Positions 41,428 through 53,547 of a stretch of 64,000 nucleotides of DNA are shown piece after piece. Source of the stretch: Flavobacterium hydrocarbonoxydans (GTDB lineage Bacteria; Bacteroidota; Bacteroidia; Flavobacteriales; Flavobacteriaceae). Where the stretch lies: positions 1 through 64,000 of the forward strand of contig NZ_WSTB01000004.1 of the NCBI RefSeq assembly GCF_009789235.1, in the 5' to 3' direction. Position 1 is the stretch's first letter, and every line of letters begins with the position of its first letter. The notes under the pieces were generated by a model. The model saw only the letters and a list, made by a program, of their open reading frames with translations. It was not told the origin of the DNA and searched no databases. The translations under genes and the position numbers were made by a program.

Positions 41428-41520
41428 TGTTTCATTTTATGAAGGTTCAAAGAAGCAAAGGTACAAAGGCTCAAAGAAAGAAAATGATTGTTGCGAAATT
41501 TTTACTTCAATAAAAAGTTT

Positions 41521-41550
41521 AGCCACTCCCGATAGCTATCGGGAGTGGCT
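41521..41550. repeat. Family A palindrome (copy 3)
   Basis: A perfect 30-nt palindrome whose centre is CCCGATAGCTATCGGG and whose ends are AGCCACT/AGTGGCT. It is followed by the words ACTTTGCGAAACTTGCG and CTTTGCGACCTTTGCGG up to the stop of the GH13 gene. Confidence 0.9.
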
Positions 41551-41597
41551 AAAAAAAAACTTTGCGAAACTTGCGTAAAACTTTGCGACCTTTGCGG

Positions 41598-43265
41598 TTA
41601 AATGCGTTCCAATAATACGATATCAAATTCACTATCAATAATTACTTTCCCATCAACAACTTCAATTTCCTGATTAGAGTAGATATCTCTTAGTTTTGTT
41701 CCATTTTGGAAAAGAGAATTTACAGTAAGTTCTTTTTTGCCTTTTGACAAATCCAAACCAATAATTACTTGGTCTGTAAAAGTTCCTTTTGAGAAAGTTC
41801 TCGAAAATATGTACGGCTGACTACTTATTTGAGTATGAATCCCGGCTCCAACTGCAGGATGATTTTTTCTGAATTGCCCCAGTTTTTGCCAATGTAAAAG
41901 TGTTTTTTGCGTTTCCGGATTGTTTTGAATGGCATCCCAATTCATGTTCGAGCGTAAAGTGGCATCGCCCTGAGTACCTTCAATCACAAGTGAGCGAGCC
42001 GATTCATCGCCATAATAAACCTGCGACATTCCCGGCGAAAGTAATAATTTGGTTCCGGTTTCGATGTTTTTGGTACGATTGGCATCAAAAGGCTGGCCGT
42101 CATCGTGCGAAGACATATAATTGAGAACACTGTAGCCTTTTAATTCATTATTTAAAGCGTTTGAATATTTCGAAAATAAACCTTCATAATCATTTTGAGC
42201 AGCGTTCCACTTAAACTCAAAATTAATCATGCTGTTGAAACCATTCTGAAAATAATTTACTTTTCGATCACCAAAATCATAATCCTGGCCGCCACTGATT
42301 CCGTAACCGTAAACTTCGGCAATGGTATAAAATGGATTCTGATCCAGTATCTGTAAAGGATGATGTTTTTTCCAGGTTTCAAATGCGTAATCGCATTCTT
42401 TCTTGAAATCGGCCCAAACGTCTTCGTTAGTATGTTTTACAGTATCGGCTCTGTAGCCATCAATTCCGAACTCTACTATATAATCTGTCAGCCATTTTAT
42501 GATGTAATATTTTGGTGTTCTCGGATATTTTGTTCTTTTAAAAAATTCATCCAGCGAAGCGATTTCTTTTTCGTAACGTCCTTCTTTTTTCCATTTTTCG
42601 ATTAAAAAAGAAGGTAGTTCCACTTCCTGAGTACTTTCTGTTTTTACATCCGGGAGATTATCTACCAAAGTACACATGGTTGTATTTTCGAATGATTTGT
42701 AATCGCAAACAACGCCTGTTCTTACCCAGTCTTCCGGCCAAATTGGATCTTCGGGCGTTACCGGACCCGTGTGATTGATGACGCCGTCTAAAATAATTCG
42801 GATGCCTTTTTCGTGTGCTTTTTTTACCAAATTTGCCAAATCTTCCTTAGTGCCAAAGTTAGGGTCCAAAGCCGTCCAGTCTTTCGCCCAATAGCCATGA
42901 AAACCATAACTAAGGCCTGTTCCTTCATTAACACCATCATGAATCTGTTCTACAATCGGCGTAAGCCAAATAGCATTAATCCCAAGTCTGTCAAAATAAC
43001 CTTCTTCTATTTTTTTTGTAATTCCAATAATATCCCCACCTTCAAAACCACGCAGTTTTGCCGGAGTTTTGGTGCGGTTAAAATTTAAATCATTCGACGG
43101 ATTTCCGTTATAAAAACGATCGGTAAGTAAAAAGTAAACATTAGCTCCTTCCCAGACGAAAGGTGTTTTCGAAGTATTTTCGTTATTCATTGAAACTGAT
43201 TTTGAGCCAGAACAACTCGTGATTAAGAATACTAAAGATAACGAAAGGAAAGTGTATTTTTTCAT
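41598..43265 (-). CDS. GH13 alpha-amylase, lipoprotein
   Basis: A 555-residue GH13 enzyme with lipobox TSC (C18), so attached to an envelope membrane. The (beta/alpha)8 barrel motifs appear in order: DGVINHTG (region I), GIDGYRADTVKH with the nucleophile aspartate (region II), TIAEVYG with the acid glutamate (region III) and SSHDDGQ (region IV). After the barrel a beta domain runs to the end. It should cut alpha-1,4 glucans. Last gene of the leftward starch cluster; the gap to the previous gene holds a hairpin repeat. Confidence 0.9.
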   Translation of the reverse strand: MKKYTFLSLSLVFLITSCSGSKSVSMNNENTSKTPFVWEGANVYFLLTDRFYNGNPSNDLNFNRTKTPAKLRGFEGGDIIGITKKIEEGYFDRLGINAIWLTPIVEQIHDGVNEGTGLSYGFHGYWAKDWTALDPNFGTKEDLANLVKKAHEKGIRIILDGVINHTGPVTPEDPIWPEDWVRTGVVCDYKSFENTTMCTLVDNLPDVKTESTQEVELPSFLIEKWKKEGRYEKEIASLDEFFKRTKYPRTPKYYIIKWLTDYIVEFGIDGYRADTVKHTNEDVWADFKKECDYAFETWKKHHPLQILDQNPFYTIAEVYGYGISGGQDYDFGDRKVNYFQNGFNSMINFEFKWNAAQNDYEGLFSKYSNALNNELKGYSVLNYMSSHDDGQPFDANRTKNIETGTKLLLSPGMSQVYYGDESARSLVIEGTQGDATLRSNMNWDAIQNNPETQKTLLHWQKLGQFRKNHPAVGAGIHTQISSQPYIFSRTFSKGTFTDQVIIGLDLSKGKKELTVNSLFQNGTKLRDIYSNQEIEVVDGKVIIDSEFDIVLLERI

Positions 43266-43312
43266 TTATTTAAAGTTTAACAACCATTTATAATTTGACT
43301 AATAGAAAAAAA

Positions 43313-43379
43313 TCCGCCACGAATTCACGAATTATTTTTGACAATCTTTGATTATATTAATTCGTGAATTCGTGGCGGA
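43313..43379. repeat. Hairpin repeat, family B (copy 2)
   Basis: A perfect 21-bp inverted repeat (43313-43333 and 43359-43379) with a 25-nt centre; arms are the same sequence as the copy at 1092-1145, but the loops differ. It fills the gap between the two GH13 genes. Confidence 0.9.
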
Positions 43380-43398
43380 AAAATTATGTTTTGTTTTT

Positions 43399-45258
43399 TT
43401 ATTCCAGTTCCAAAACTACTGCCGATTTTGGTTCCAATGTAATTTCAGTAGTTAAATCGAATGTTTTTCCGGAGATAATATCTTTTCCAGATTTAAAGTT
43501 TTGGATGTTTTCTTTAAAACGATTTGTTTTGATAGTTTGCTCTTTTGCATTGTTATTAAAAACCACCATAACCGTTTTGGTATCTGTATATCTAAAATAA
43601 ACATACGTATTGTTTTCCGGAATGTAATGTGTCATTTTTCCAGAATGTACCGCTTCGTTGGTTTTTCTCCAATTGAATAATTTCGAAGTAAAATCGAAAT
43701 ATTTTACCTGCTCAGCAGTTCTTCCTGCTGCGGTAAAAGCATTGTTTTTATCGCCATTCCATCCTCCGGGAAAATCCTGACGAATATCGGCATCACCTTT
43801 GCTTTTGTCACCGCCCATTCCAATTTCTGAGCCGTAATACAATTGTGGAATTCCACGAATGGTAGCTAATAACGTCATGGCTAGTTTGTATTTTGGAAAA
43901 TCGTATTTGAACTTATCATTCATACGATCGGTGTCGTGATTTTCGGCAAAAACCAAAATGTTATTCGTATTTGGATACAAATAATCCATAGCAAAATTGT
44001 TGTAGAATTTGATCAATCCGTTATCCCAAGTCCCTTCACTTTCGTTAAAAGCAGAAGTAATCTGACTTTGAAGCGTAAAATCCATTACAGAAGGCAAATT
44101 CGAATTGTAGTTTTCGATTGCGCCAATTTTACTGTCTTTCTGCCAATACGCTAAATTGGCCTGATTGTGCATCCAGATTTCACCCACAATATTAAAATTT
44201 GGATATTCGTTTGTAATCGCTTTTGCCCAATTTGCCATTGCAGCAGGATCAGAATAATTATATGTATCTACTCTAAAACCATCAAGATTGGCAAATTCAA
44301 TCCACCAAATAGCATTTTGAGTTAAGTATTTTGCAACCAAAGGATTTCGTAAGTTCAAATCGGGCATTGAAGGTACAAACCATCCATCGGTACAAATTTC
44401 TTTGTCTATTTTTGAAGCGTGAATATCAGTCAGAACTTCACGTCTGTGGTGTGTCTGTGTAAAATTTTCGAATTGATTAAACCAGGTTTTTGTTGGAATA
44501 TCTTTCATCATCCAATGCGTAATTCCCCAGTGATTGGTTACATAATCCATCACCAATTTCATGTCTTTTTTATGCATTTCTGCAGATAGGCGAGCGTAAT
44601 CATCATTGGTTCCGTAACGCGGATCGATTTTATAAACATCAGATTGTCCGTAAGTATGATACGAATGCTGCTTGTCATTGTCTTCACACAAAGGCGTACT
44701 CCAGATAGTCGTGGCTCCCAAAGACGAAATATAATCCAGGTTTTTAATGATTCCTTCGATATCGCCACCATGACGGCCTCCTGGTTCTGCACGGTTTCCT
44801 TTTTCAGTTAAATTGGCATCGCTGTCATTTTTCGGATTTCCATTAGCAAAACGATCCGGCATGATTAAATAAATCATATCAGAAGCATCGTAGCTTTTTC
44901 GGTTAGCCGAATTTGCTCTTCTTTCTTTCAGTGAATATTTCTGAGTAAAAGCGACTTTGTTTTTAGTTTTAAATGAAAAAACGAATTCAGAAGCTTTTAA
45001 GTTTTGCGTATCGATAGTAACAAAAAGATAGTTTGGATTTTCTGTTTTCTCTACATTTTTAATCACAACATTGTTTGAAACAGATGCTTCGTATTGTGCA
45101 ATATTTTTTCCGTAAAACATAATTTGCAGCTCTGGATTTTGCATCCCTGCGTACCAAAATGGCGGTTCTACTTTCTGGATTTGCGCTTTCGCGGAAGCGG
45201 AAAATAATAGAACAAGTAGAATTAATTTATAGAAAGAAAGGTTTGTTTGAATTCTCAT
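43399..45258 (-). CDS. GH13 neopullulanase/cyclomaltodextrinase-like (SusA-type)
   Basis: A 619-residue GH13 enzyme with a signal peptide (KLILLVLLFSASAKAQ) and no lipobox, thus periplasmic. Residues ~25-115 form the N-terminal Ig-like domain of cyclomaltodextrinases (VEPPFWYAGMQNPELQIMFYG). Catalytic motifs: MDYVTNHWG, DGFRVDTYNYSD (nucleophile), VGEIWMH (acid) and ENHDTDR. It should break maltodextrins, pullulan or cyclodextrins after import by the SusCD system. Second enzyme from the 3' end of the leftward series. Confidence 0.9.
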   Translation of the reverse strand: MRIQTNLSFYKLILLVLLFSASAKAQIQKVEPPFWYAGMQNPELQIMFYGKNIAQYEASVSNNVVIKNVEKTENPNYLFVTIDTQNLKASEFVFSFKTKNKVAFTQKYSLKERRANSANRKSYDASDMIYLIMPDRFANGNPKNDSDANLTEKGNRAEPGGRHGGDIEGIIKNLDYISSLGATTIWSTPLCEDNDKQHSYHTYGQSDVYKIDPRYGTNDDYARLSAEMHKKDMKLVMDYVTNHWGITHWMMKDIPTKTWFNQFENFTQTHHRREVLTDIHASKIDKEICTDGWFVPSMPDLNLRNPLVAKYLTQNAIWWIEFANLDGFRVDTYNYSDPAAMANWAKAITNEYPNFNIVGEIWMHNQANLAYWQKDSKIGAIENYNSNLPSVMDFTLQSQITSAFNESEGTWDNGLIKFYNNFAMDYLYPNTNNILVFAENHDTDRMNDKFKYDFPKYKLAMTLLATIRGIPQLYYGSEIGMGGDKSKGDADIRQDFPGGWNGDKNNAFTAAGRTAEQVKYFDFTSKLFNWRKTNEAVHSGKMTHYIPENNTYVYFRYTDTKTVMVVFNNNAKEQTIKTNRFKENIQNFKSGKDIISGKTFDLTTEITLEPKSAVVLELE

Positions 45259-45286
45259 AATTTATAGATTAAGTTTTCCTGCAAGA

Positions 45287-45343
45287 TTTCTAAAACCTTG
45301 TAGTTATATTTGAGAAAAATTTAAATCTACAAGGTTTTAGAAA
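45287..45343. repeat. Hairpin repeat, family F
   Basis: A perfect 17-bp inverted repeat, TTTCTAAAACCTTGTAG (45287-45303) and CTACAAGGTTTTAGAAA (45327-45343), 23-nt centre, in the gap between the SusA-type and GH97 genes. Confidence 0.88.
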
Positions 45344-45456
45344 CCTAGCAGAAGTTTTTATAATTTAAATTAAAAAAAAAATGTAAGAAACAATTAAGGT
45401 AAAACTGGGGAGGTTTCAAATTAAATGAACTTACATTTTTTATAGGTTTTTTAAAA

Positions 45457-49931
<4,475 letters not shown>

Positions 49932-50080
49932 CTTTTTAATTAGATAATGAGGCAATTTGATAATTAGATAATTGCCTTAGTTTTTAAATACCTTTTTTAC
50001 ATTCATTTAAGTAATTGCAGCATTAGAATATTCGTTAATGAGCGTAATTATCTCATTGACACATTTTCTAATTATCCAAT
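49932..50080. repeat. AATTAGATAATG inverted-repeat element (family C, copy 2)
   Basis: AATTAGATAATG at 49938-49949 and a near copy at 49962-49974 lie next to the GH65 start; inverse copies at 50046-50057 and 50068-50080 reach into the last codons of the beta-phosphoglucomutase gene. The 140-bp gap is bounded by the same repeat that surrounds the hemW/ruvC gap. Confidence 0.8.
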
Positions 50081-50728
50081 TAACTGTTCTATAAAGCTTT
50101 CTTCGATTGAAGTAAAATCTTTAAAAATATAGTCAGCTTCATGTAAAATTGTTTCCTCACCAATTCCTACGCTTACCATTTCGCCTATGTTTGCTGCCTG
50201 AATTCCGGCAACAGAGTCTTCGAATACTATTGAATCTTTTGGTTCAATGTTTAATAATTGAGCCGCTTTCAGGAAAACTTCCGGATCCGGTTTTGCATTG
50301 GTAACATCGTTTCCATCAACAATTACATCAAAATAATGTAGAATTCCGGTTTTCTCTAAAATGGGTCTTGCATTTTTACTGGCAGAACCCAATGCAATTC
50401 CTTGTTTTTTATCTTTTAATAATTGCAGAATTTTATAAACTCCAGGAAGAATCTCGTTTTCGTCCATGTCAACTAAATAAGATAAGTAATCTTCGTTTTT
50501 CTGAATTAGCCATTTGTCTTTGTCTTCCTGCGAAGCCTGAACATTTCTTAATCCCAGAATTATATCTAACGAACGCACGCGGCTTACTCCTTTAAGTAAT
50601 TCGTTGTGTTCGTGTGTAAAATTTATATTTAACTCCTGAGCAATTTTTTGCCAGGCTAAAAAATGGTATTTGGCGGTATCAACAATTACACCGTCAAGGT
50701 CGAAAATGAATGCTTTTTTATTACTCAT
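50072..50728 (-). CDS. pgmB: Beta-phosphoglucomutase
   Basis: A 218-residue HAD-IA enzyme converting beta-glucose 1-phosphate to glucose 6-phosphate. FDLDGVIVDTAKYH (nucleophile and acid/base aspartates), SRVRSLDIILG in the cap, ALGSASKNAR (motif II), KPDPEVFLKA (motif III) and VFEDSVAGIQAA (motif IV) match the PgmB family. It is between the MFS importer (21 bp upstream) and the GH65 phosphorylase, which produces its substrate. Cytosolic. Confidence 0.93.
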   Translation of the reverse strand: MSNKKAFIFDLDGVIVDTAKYHFLAWQKIAQELNINFTHEHNELLKGVSRVRSLDIILGLRNVQASQEDKDKWLIQKNEDYLSYLVDMDENEILPGVYKILQLLKDKKQGIALGSASKNARPILEKTGILHYFDVIVDGNDVTNAKPDPEVFLKAAQLLNIEPKDSIVFEDSVAGIQAANIGEMVSVGIGEETILHEADYIFKDFTSIEESFIEQLIG

Positions 50729-50749
50729 TATATTAGAAATAGGTCTTTA

Positions 50750-52102
50750 TTATTTTTGAACAGTGTCATCTACATCTTTTACTTTATATACTAAAAGAGC
50801 GGCGATTAAAAAACTAACTCCACTTGTAATTAAAGCATAAATGGCATCACCATTGTAAAGATATTTTACAATTGGACCTCCAATTAGTGCATTTATAATT
50901 TGAGGGATAACTACAAAAAAGTTGAAAATCCCCATATAAACGCCCATTTTTTTAGGTGCTATTGAGCCTGCAAGAATTGCATAAGGCATGGCCAAAATAC
51001 TTGCCCAGGCAACTCCGATTAAAATCATTGGAAGAACAACCCAGTCTTCATTAGGCATAAAATAAATGGATATTAATCCTATTCCTCCAATAATCAATGA
51101 AAGGGCATGAGTTGCTTTTCGTCCAATTTTTTTGGCGATGTATGGCAAGAAAAATAGCGCGATAATGGCAGAAACTAAATTATAAACGCCGAACAGAATT
51201 CCGACCCAGTCTCCTGCGTCCTGATATTGCTGACTTGAAGTATCATTTAATGGCAGTCCGTAAATATGATGGGCAATTGCCGGAGTTGTAAAAACCCACA
51301 TTCCGAATAATCCAAACCAGGAAAAAAACTGTACCCAACTTAGCTGACGCATAGTGGTTGGCATTTTTGCAAAATCTGTAAAAATGTCTGTCAGTTTTGA
51401 TTTTTCTTCAGAAGGAACATCTGATTCACTTTGAGGATCTTCAAAATTAGCTAATTCTTGCGGAGTATATTCTTTAGTTGTAAAAAGCGTAACTAATATT
51501 GAACCAATTAAAACCACAGCTCCAATGATAAATGATAATTTCAGATTTAAAGGAATACTTCCGGGAACGGCATTGTTAGAAATGTGAAAATAATTGGTTA
51601 ATACATAAGGTAAAGCCGAACCAATTACAGCTCCAAAACCAATTAATGAAGTTTGGATGCTGAATCCTGCAGTACGCTGATCTGTTCTCAAATTATCACC
51701 TACCAAAGCACGAAATGGCTCCATGGCAATATTGAAAGAAGCATCCATAATCATTAACATTCCGGCACCAACCCATAATGCAGGTAAAACTGAAATGAAA
51801 ATATTAGCCTGAGGCATTAGTATCAAACCAACGGATGCTAAAACAGCACCTACCAGAAAAAAGGGCTTTCGTCTGCCAAATCGTCCCCAGGTTTTGTCAC
51901 TGTAATGACCAATAACTGGCTGCACTATTAATCCCATCAAAGGAGCAATAATCCAGAACCATGACAGCTGATGCACTTCGGCACCAAAAATTTGAAGAAT
52001 TTTACTAGCGTTTGCATTTTGTAATGCAAATCCCATCTGTATTCCTAAGAAACCGAAACTCATGTTCCAAATTTCCCAGAAACTTAATTTACGCTTTTCC
52101 AT
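50750..52102 (-). CDS. MFS sugar transporter, SLC45-type (maltose importer)
   Basis: A 450-residue twelve-segment MFS transporter, start MEKRKLSFWEIWNMSFGFLGIQMGFALQ. Family marks: APLMGLIVQPVIGHYSDKTWGRFGRRKPFF (loop 2-3 motif with RFGRRKP) and EPFRALVGDNLRTDQRTAGFSIQ. This is the SLC45/maltose-proton symporter type found beside GH65 phosphorylases. It should carry maltose or glucose across the inner membrane. First gene of the leftward metabolic unit, preceded by two small inverted repeats at 52102-52145. Confidence 0.88.
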   Translation of the reverse strand: MEKRKLSFWEIWNMSFGFLGIQMGFALQNANASKILQIFGAEVHQLSWFWIIAPLMGLIVQPVIGHYSDKTWGRFGRRKPFFLVGAVLASVGLILMPQANIFISVLPALWVGAGMLMIMDASFNIAMEPFRALVGDNLRTDQRTAGFSIQTSLIGFGAVIGSALPYVLTNYFHISNNAVPGSIPLNLKLSFIIGAVVLIGSILVTLFTTKEYTPQELANFEDPQSESDVPSEEKSKLTDIFTDFAKMPTTMRQLSWVQFFSWFGLFGMWVFTTPAIAHHIYGLPLNDTSSQQYQDAGDWVGILFGVYNLVSAIIALFFLPYIAKKIGRKATHALSLIIGGIGLISIYFMPNEDWVVLPMILIGVAWASILAMPYAILAGSIAPKKMGVYMGIFNFFVVIPQIINALIGGPIVKYLYNGDAIYALITSGVSFLIAALLVYKVKDVDDTVQK

Positions 52103-52145
52103 TATCGTAATTTAGAAAAATTATACGATAAGCGCTTTGCTTATC
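52102..52145 (-). promoter_or_regulatory. Possible LacI-type operator in the MFS leader
   Basis: GATAAGCGCTTTGCTTATC (52127-52145) is a 7-bp inverted repeat around a CG-containing centre, and TTATCGTA/TACGATAA (52102-52109 and 52124-52131) form a second. Binding by the LacI protein encoded just upstream is inferred, not shown. Confidence 0.45.
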
Positions 52146-52221
52146 AAAACTTACTGTTTTTTTCGAAGTAAAAGTAAAAGCCTTGACGGTTGTAAAAGTA
52201 GTATTTATTTTTTTAATACCG

Positions 52222-52255
52222 CCAAAAAAAAAGCCACAAATGTTATTTGTGGCTT
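52222..52255 (-). terminator. Terminator of the LacI regulator gene
   Basis: AAGCCACAAAT (52231-52241) and ATTTGTGGCTT (52245-52255) form an 11-bp stem with a 3-nt loop, followed on the minus strand by a T run. It separates lacI from the MFS operon. Confidence 0.88.
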
Positions 52256-52279
52256 CAGAAAATATTGATTTTAAGATTT

Positions 52280-53311
52280 TTAGTCAGTAGATTCTCTTTT
52301 TATAAGATGTGTTTCGATGACTTCGGTGGTGTAATTTTCGTTTTCTTCCTCATCATCGTCATGTTCGGCTTCTAGTCTTTCGATAAGCATTTTAGCCGCT
52401 TTATTACCCATTTTTTCGCCACTCTGACTTACCGTAGTGATGGTTGGGGTAGAGTATTTGGAGATAATTCCATCAGTAAAAGCAATTACGGCCAGATCTT
52501 CAGGAACTTTTAGCCCCATTTTATTGGCAGTTTTAATAATCGTTACGGCAAAAAGCTCATTAACAGCAAAAACGGCATCAAAAGCCCTGTCGTGCAATAG
52601 CTGACCAATCGTGATTTCGCAGGTATCGACATCCTCAATTTTGATGATTAAATCTTCATTAAAAGGTAATCCGTTGTCCAGAAGTGCTTTTTCGTAACCA
52701 TCTGTTCTCAATTTTCCGACACTCACATAATCAACAGTTGTTACCAGAGCAATCTTTTTTCTTCCATTGTCAATCAAACTCTGAACGGCTTCGTAAGCGG
52801 CAGCTTTATCATCAATAATGACTTTATCACATAGAATATCATTGGTTACACGGTCGAACATGACCACTGGCATTCCCTGATTGATTACTTCTGTAATGTG
52901 GTGAAAATCACCTTTGTACTGGGTTTCTTTAGAAAGTGACATGATAAAACCATCGATGCTTCCGTTGGCCAACATCTCCATATTTAGTACTTCTTTATCA
53001 AAAGAATCATCAGATAAACAAATCACAACACTGTAACCGTGTTCGTTCGCAACCTGCTCAATTCCGTTGATTACGGTAGAGAAAAAATAATGTACAATTT
53101 CCGGAATGATAATACCAATACTCTTTGTTTTTCGGTTTTTTAAGCTAAGCGCAATATTGTTGGGTTTATAATTGTAAAACTTGGCAAAAGCCTGGACTTT
53201 CAGACGTGTTTCTTCTCCAATTTCAAGACTGTTTCTTAGTGATTTTGAGACAGTTGAAATTGACACATCAAGTTCCTTTGCAATCTGTTTTAGGGTTATT
53301 TTGCGTTTCAT
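52280..53311 (-). CDS. LacI family regulator of the starch locus
   Basis: A 343-residue LacI/GalR regulator. The HTH is ITLKQIAKELDVSISTVSKSLRNSLEIGEETRLKV (residues 4-38) with hinge helix NNIALSLKNRKTKSIGIIIPE, then a periplasmic-binding-like sugar domain to residue ~330 and an acidic tail (DDDEEENENY). It lies between the importer/phosphorylase genes and susC, so it is the likely maltodextrin-responsive switch. It is transcribed alone, with a terminator behind it. Confidence 0.92.
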   Translation of the reverse strand: MKRKITLKQIAKELDVSISTVSKSLRNSLEIGEETRLKVQAFAKFYNYKPNNIALSLKNRKTKSIGIIIPEIVHYFFSTVINGIEQVANEHGYSVVICLSDDSFDKEVLNMEMLANGSIDGFIMSLSKETQYKGDFHHITEVINQGMPVVMFDRVTNDILCDKVIIDDKAAAYEAVQSLIDNGRKKIALVTTVDYVSVGKLRTDGYEKALLDNGLPFNEDLIIKIEDVDTCEITIGQLLHDRAFDAVFAVNELFAVTIIKTANKMGLKVPEDLAVIAFTDGIISKYSTPTITTVSQSGEKMGNKAAKMLIERLEAEHDDDEEENENYTTEVIETHLIKRESTD

Positions 53312-53453
53312 AGTAGTAATTTGGAAAAAATCTATTTGTTAATAAAGATAACTTTTATTTTACGATTTGATAATTTTTGGCTTAAAAGATTACAAAAAAA
53401 AGAAAGTTTTCAACACTATCACGTTTTCGTAAACCAATAAAAAAGGTCTCCTG

Positions 53454-53482
53454 TTGAGCGTGTTAATAAATTCCTAATTTTG
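53454..53482 (+). promoter_or_regulatory. susC promoter
   Basis: TTG (53454-53456), 18-bp spacer and TAATTTTG (53475-53482) fit the Bacteroidota consensus. The leader to the ATG is about 60 nt. No clear LacI palindrome was recognised here. Confidence 0.7.
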
Positions 53483-53547
53483 AAATTCGAAGTAAAATTA
53501 AAAACTTAACTAACAATCACAAACTCAAACTAATTTAAACAAAAAGT

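Noticed and set aside
53400..53440. ACGTTTTCGT near-palindrome upstream of susC as LacI operator
   Set aside because: Only three bases on each side are symmetric and it does not resemble the palindrome before the MFS gene.
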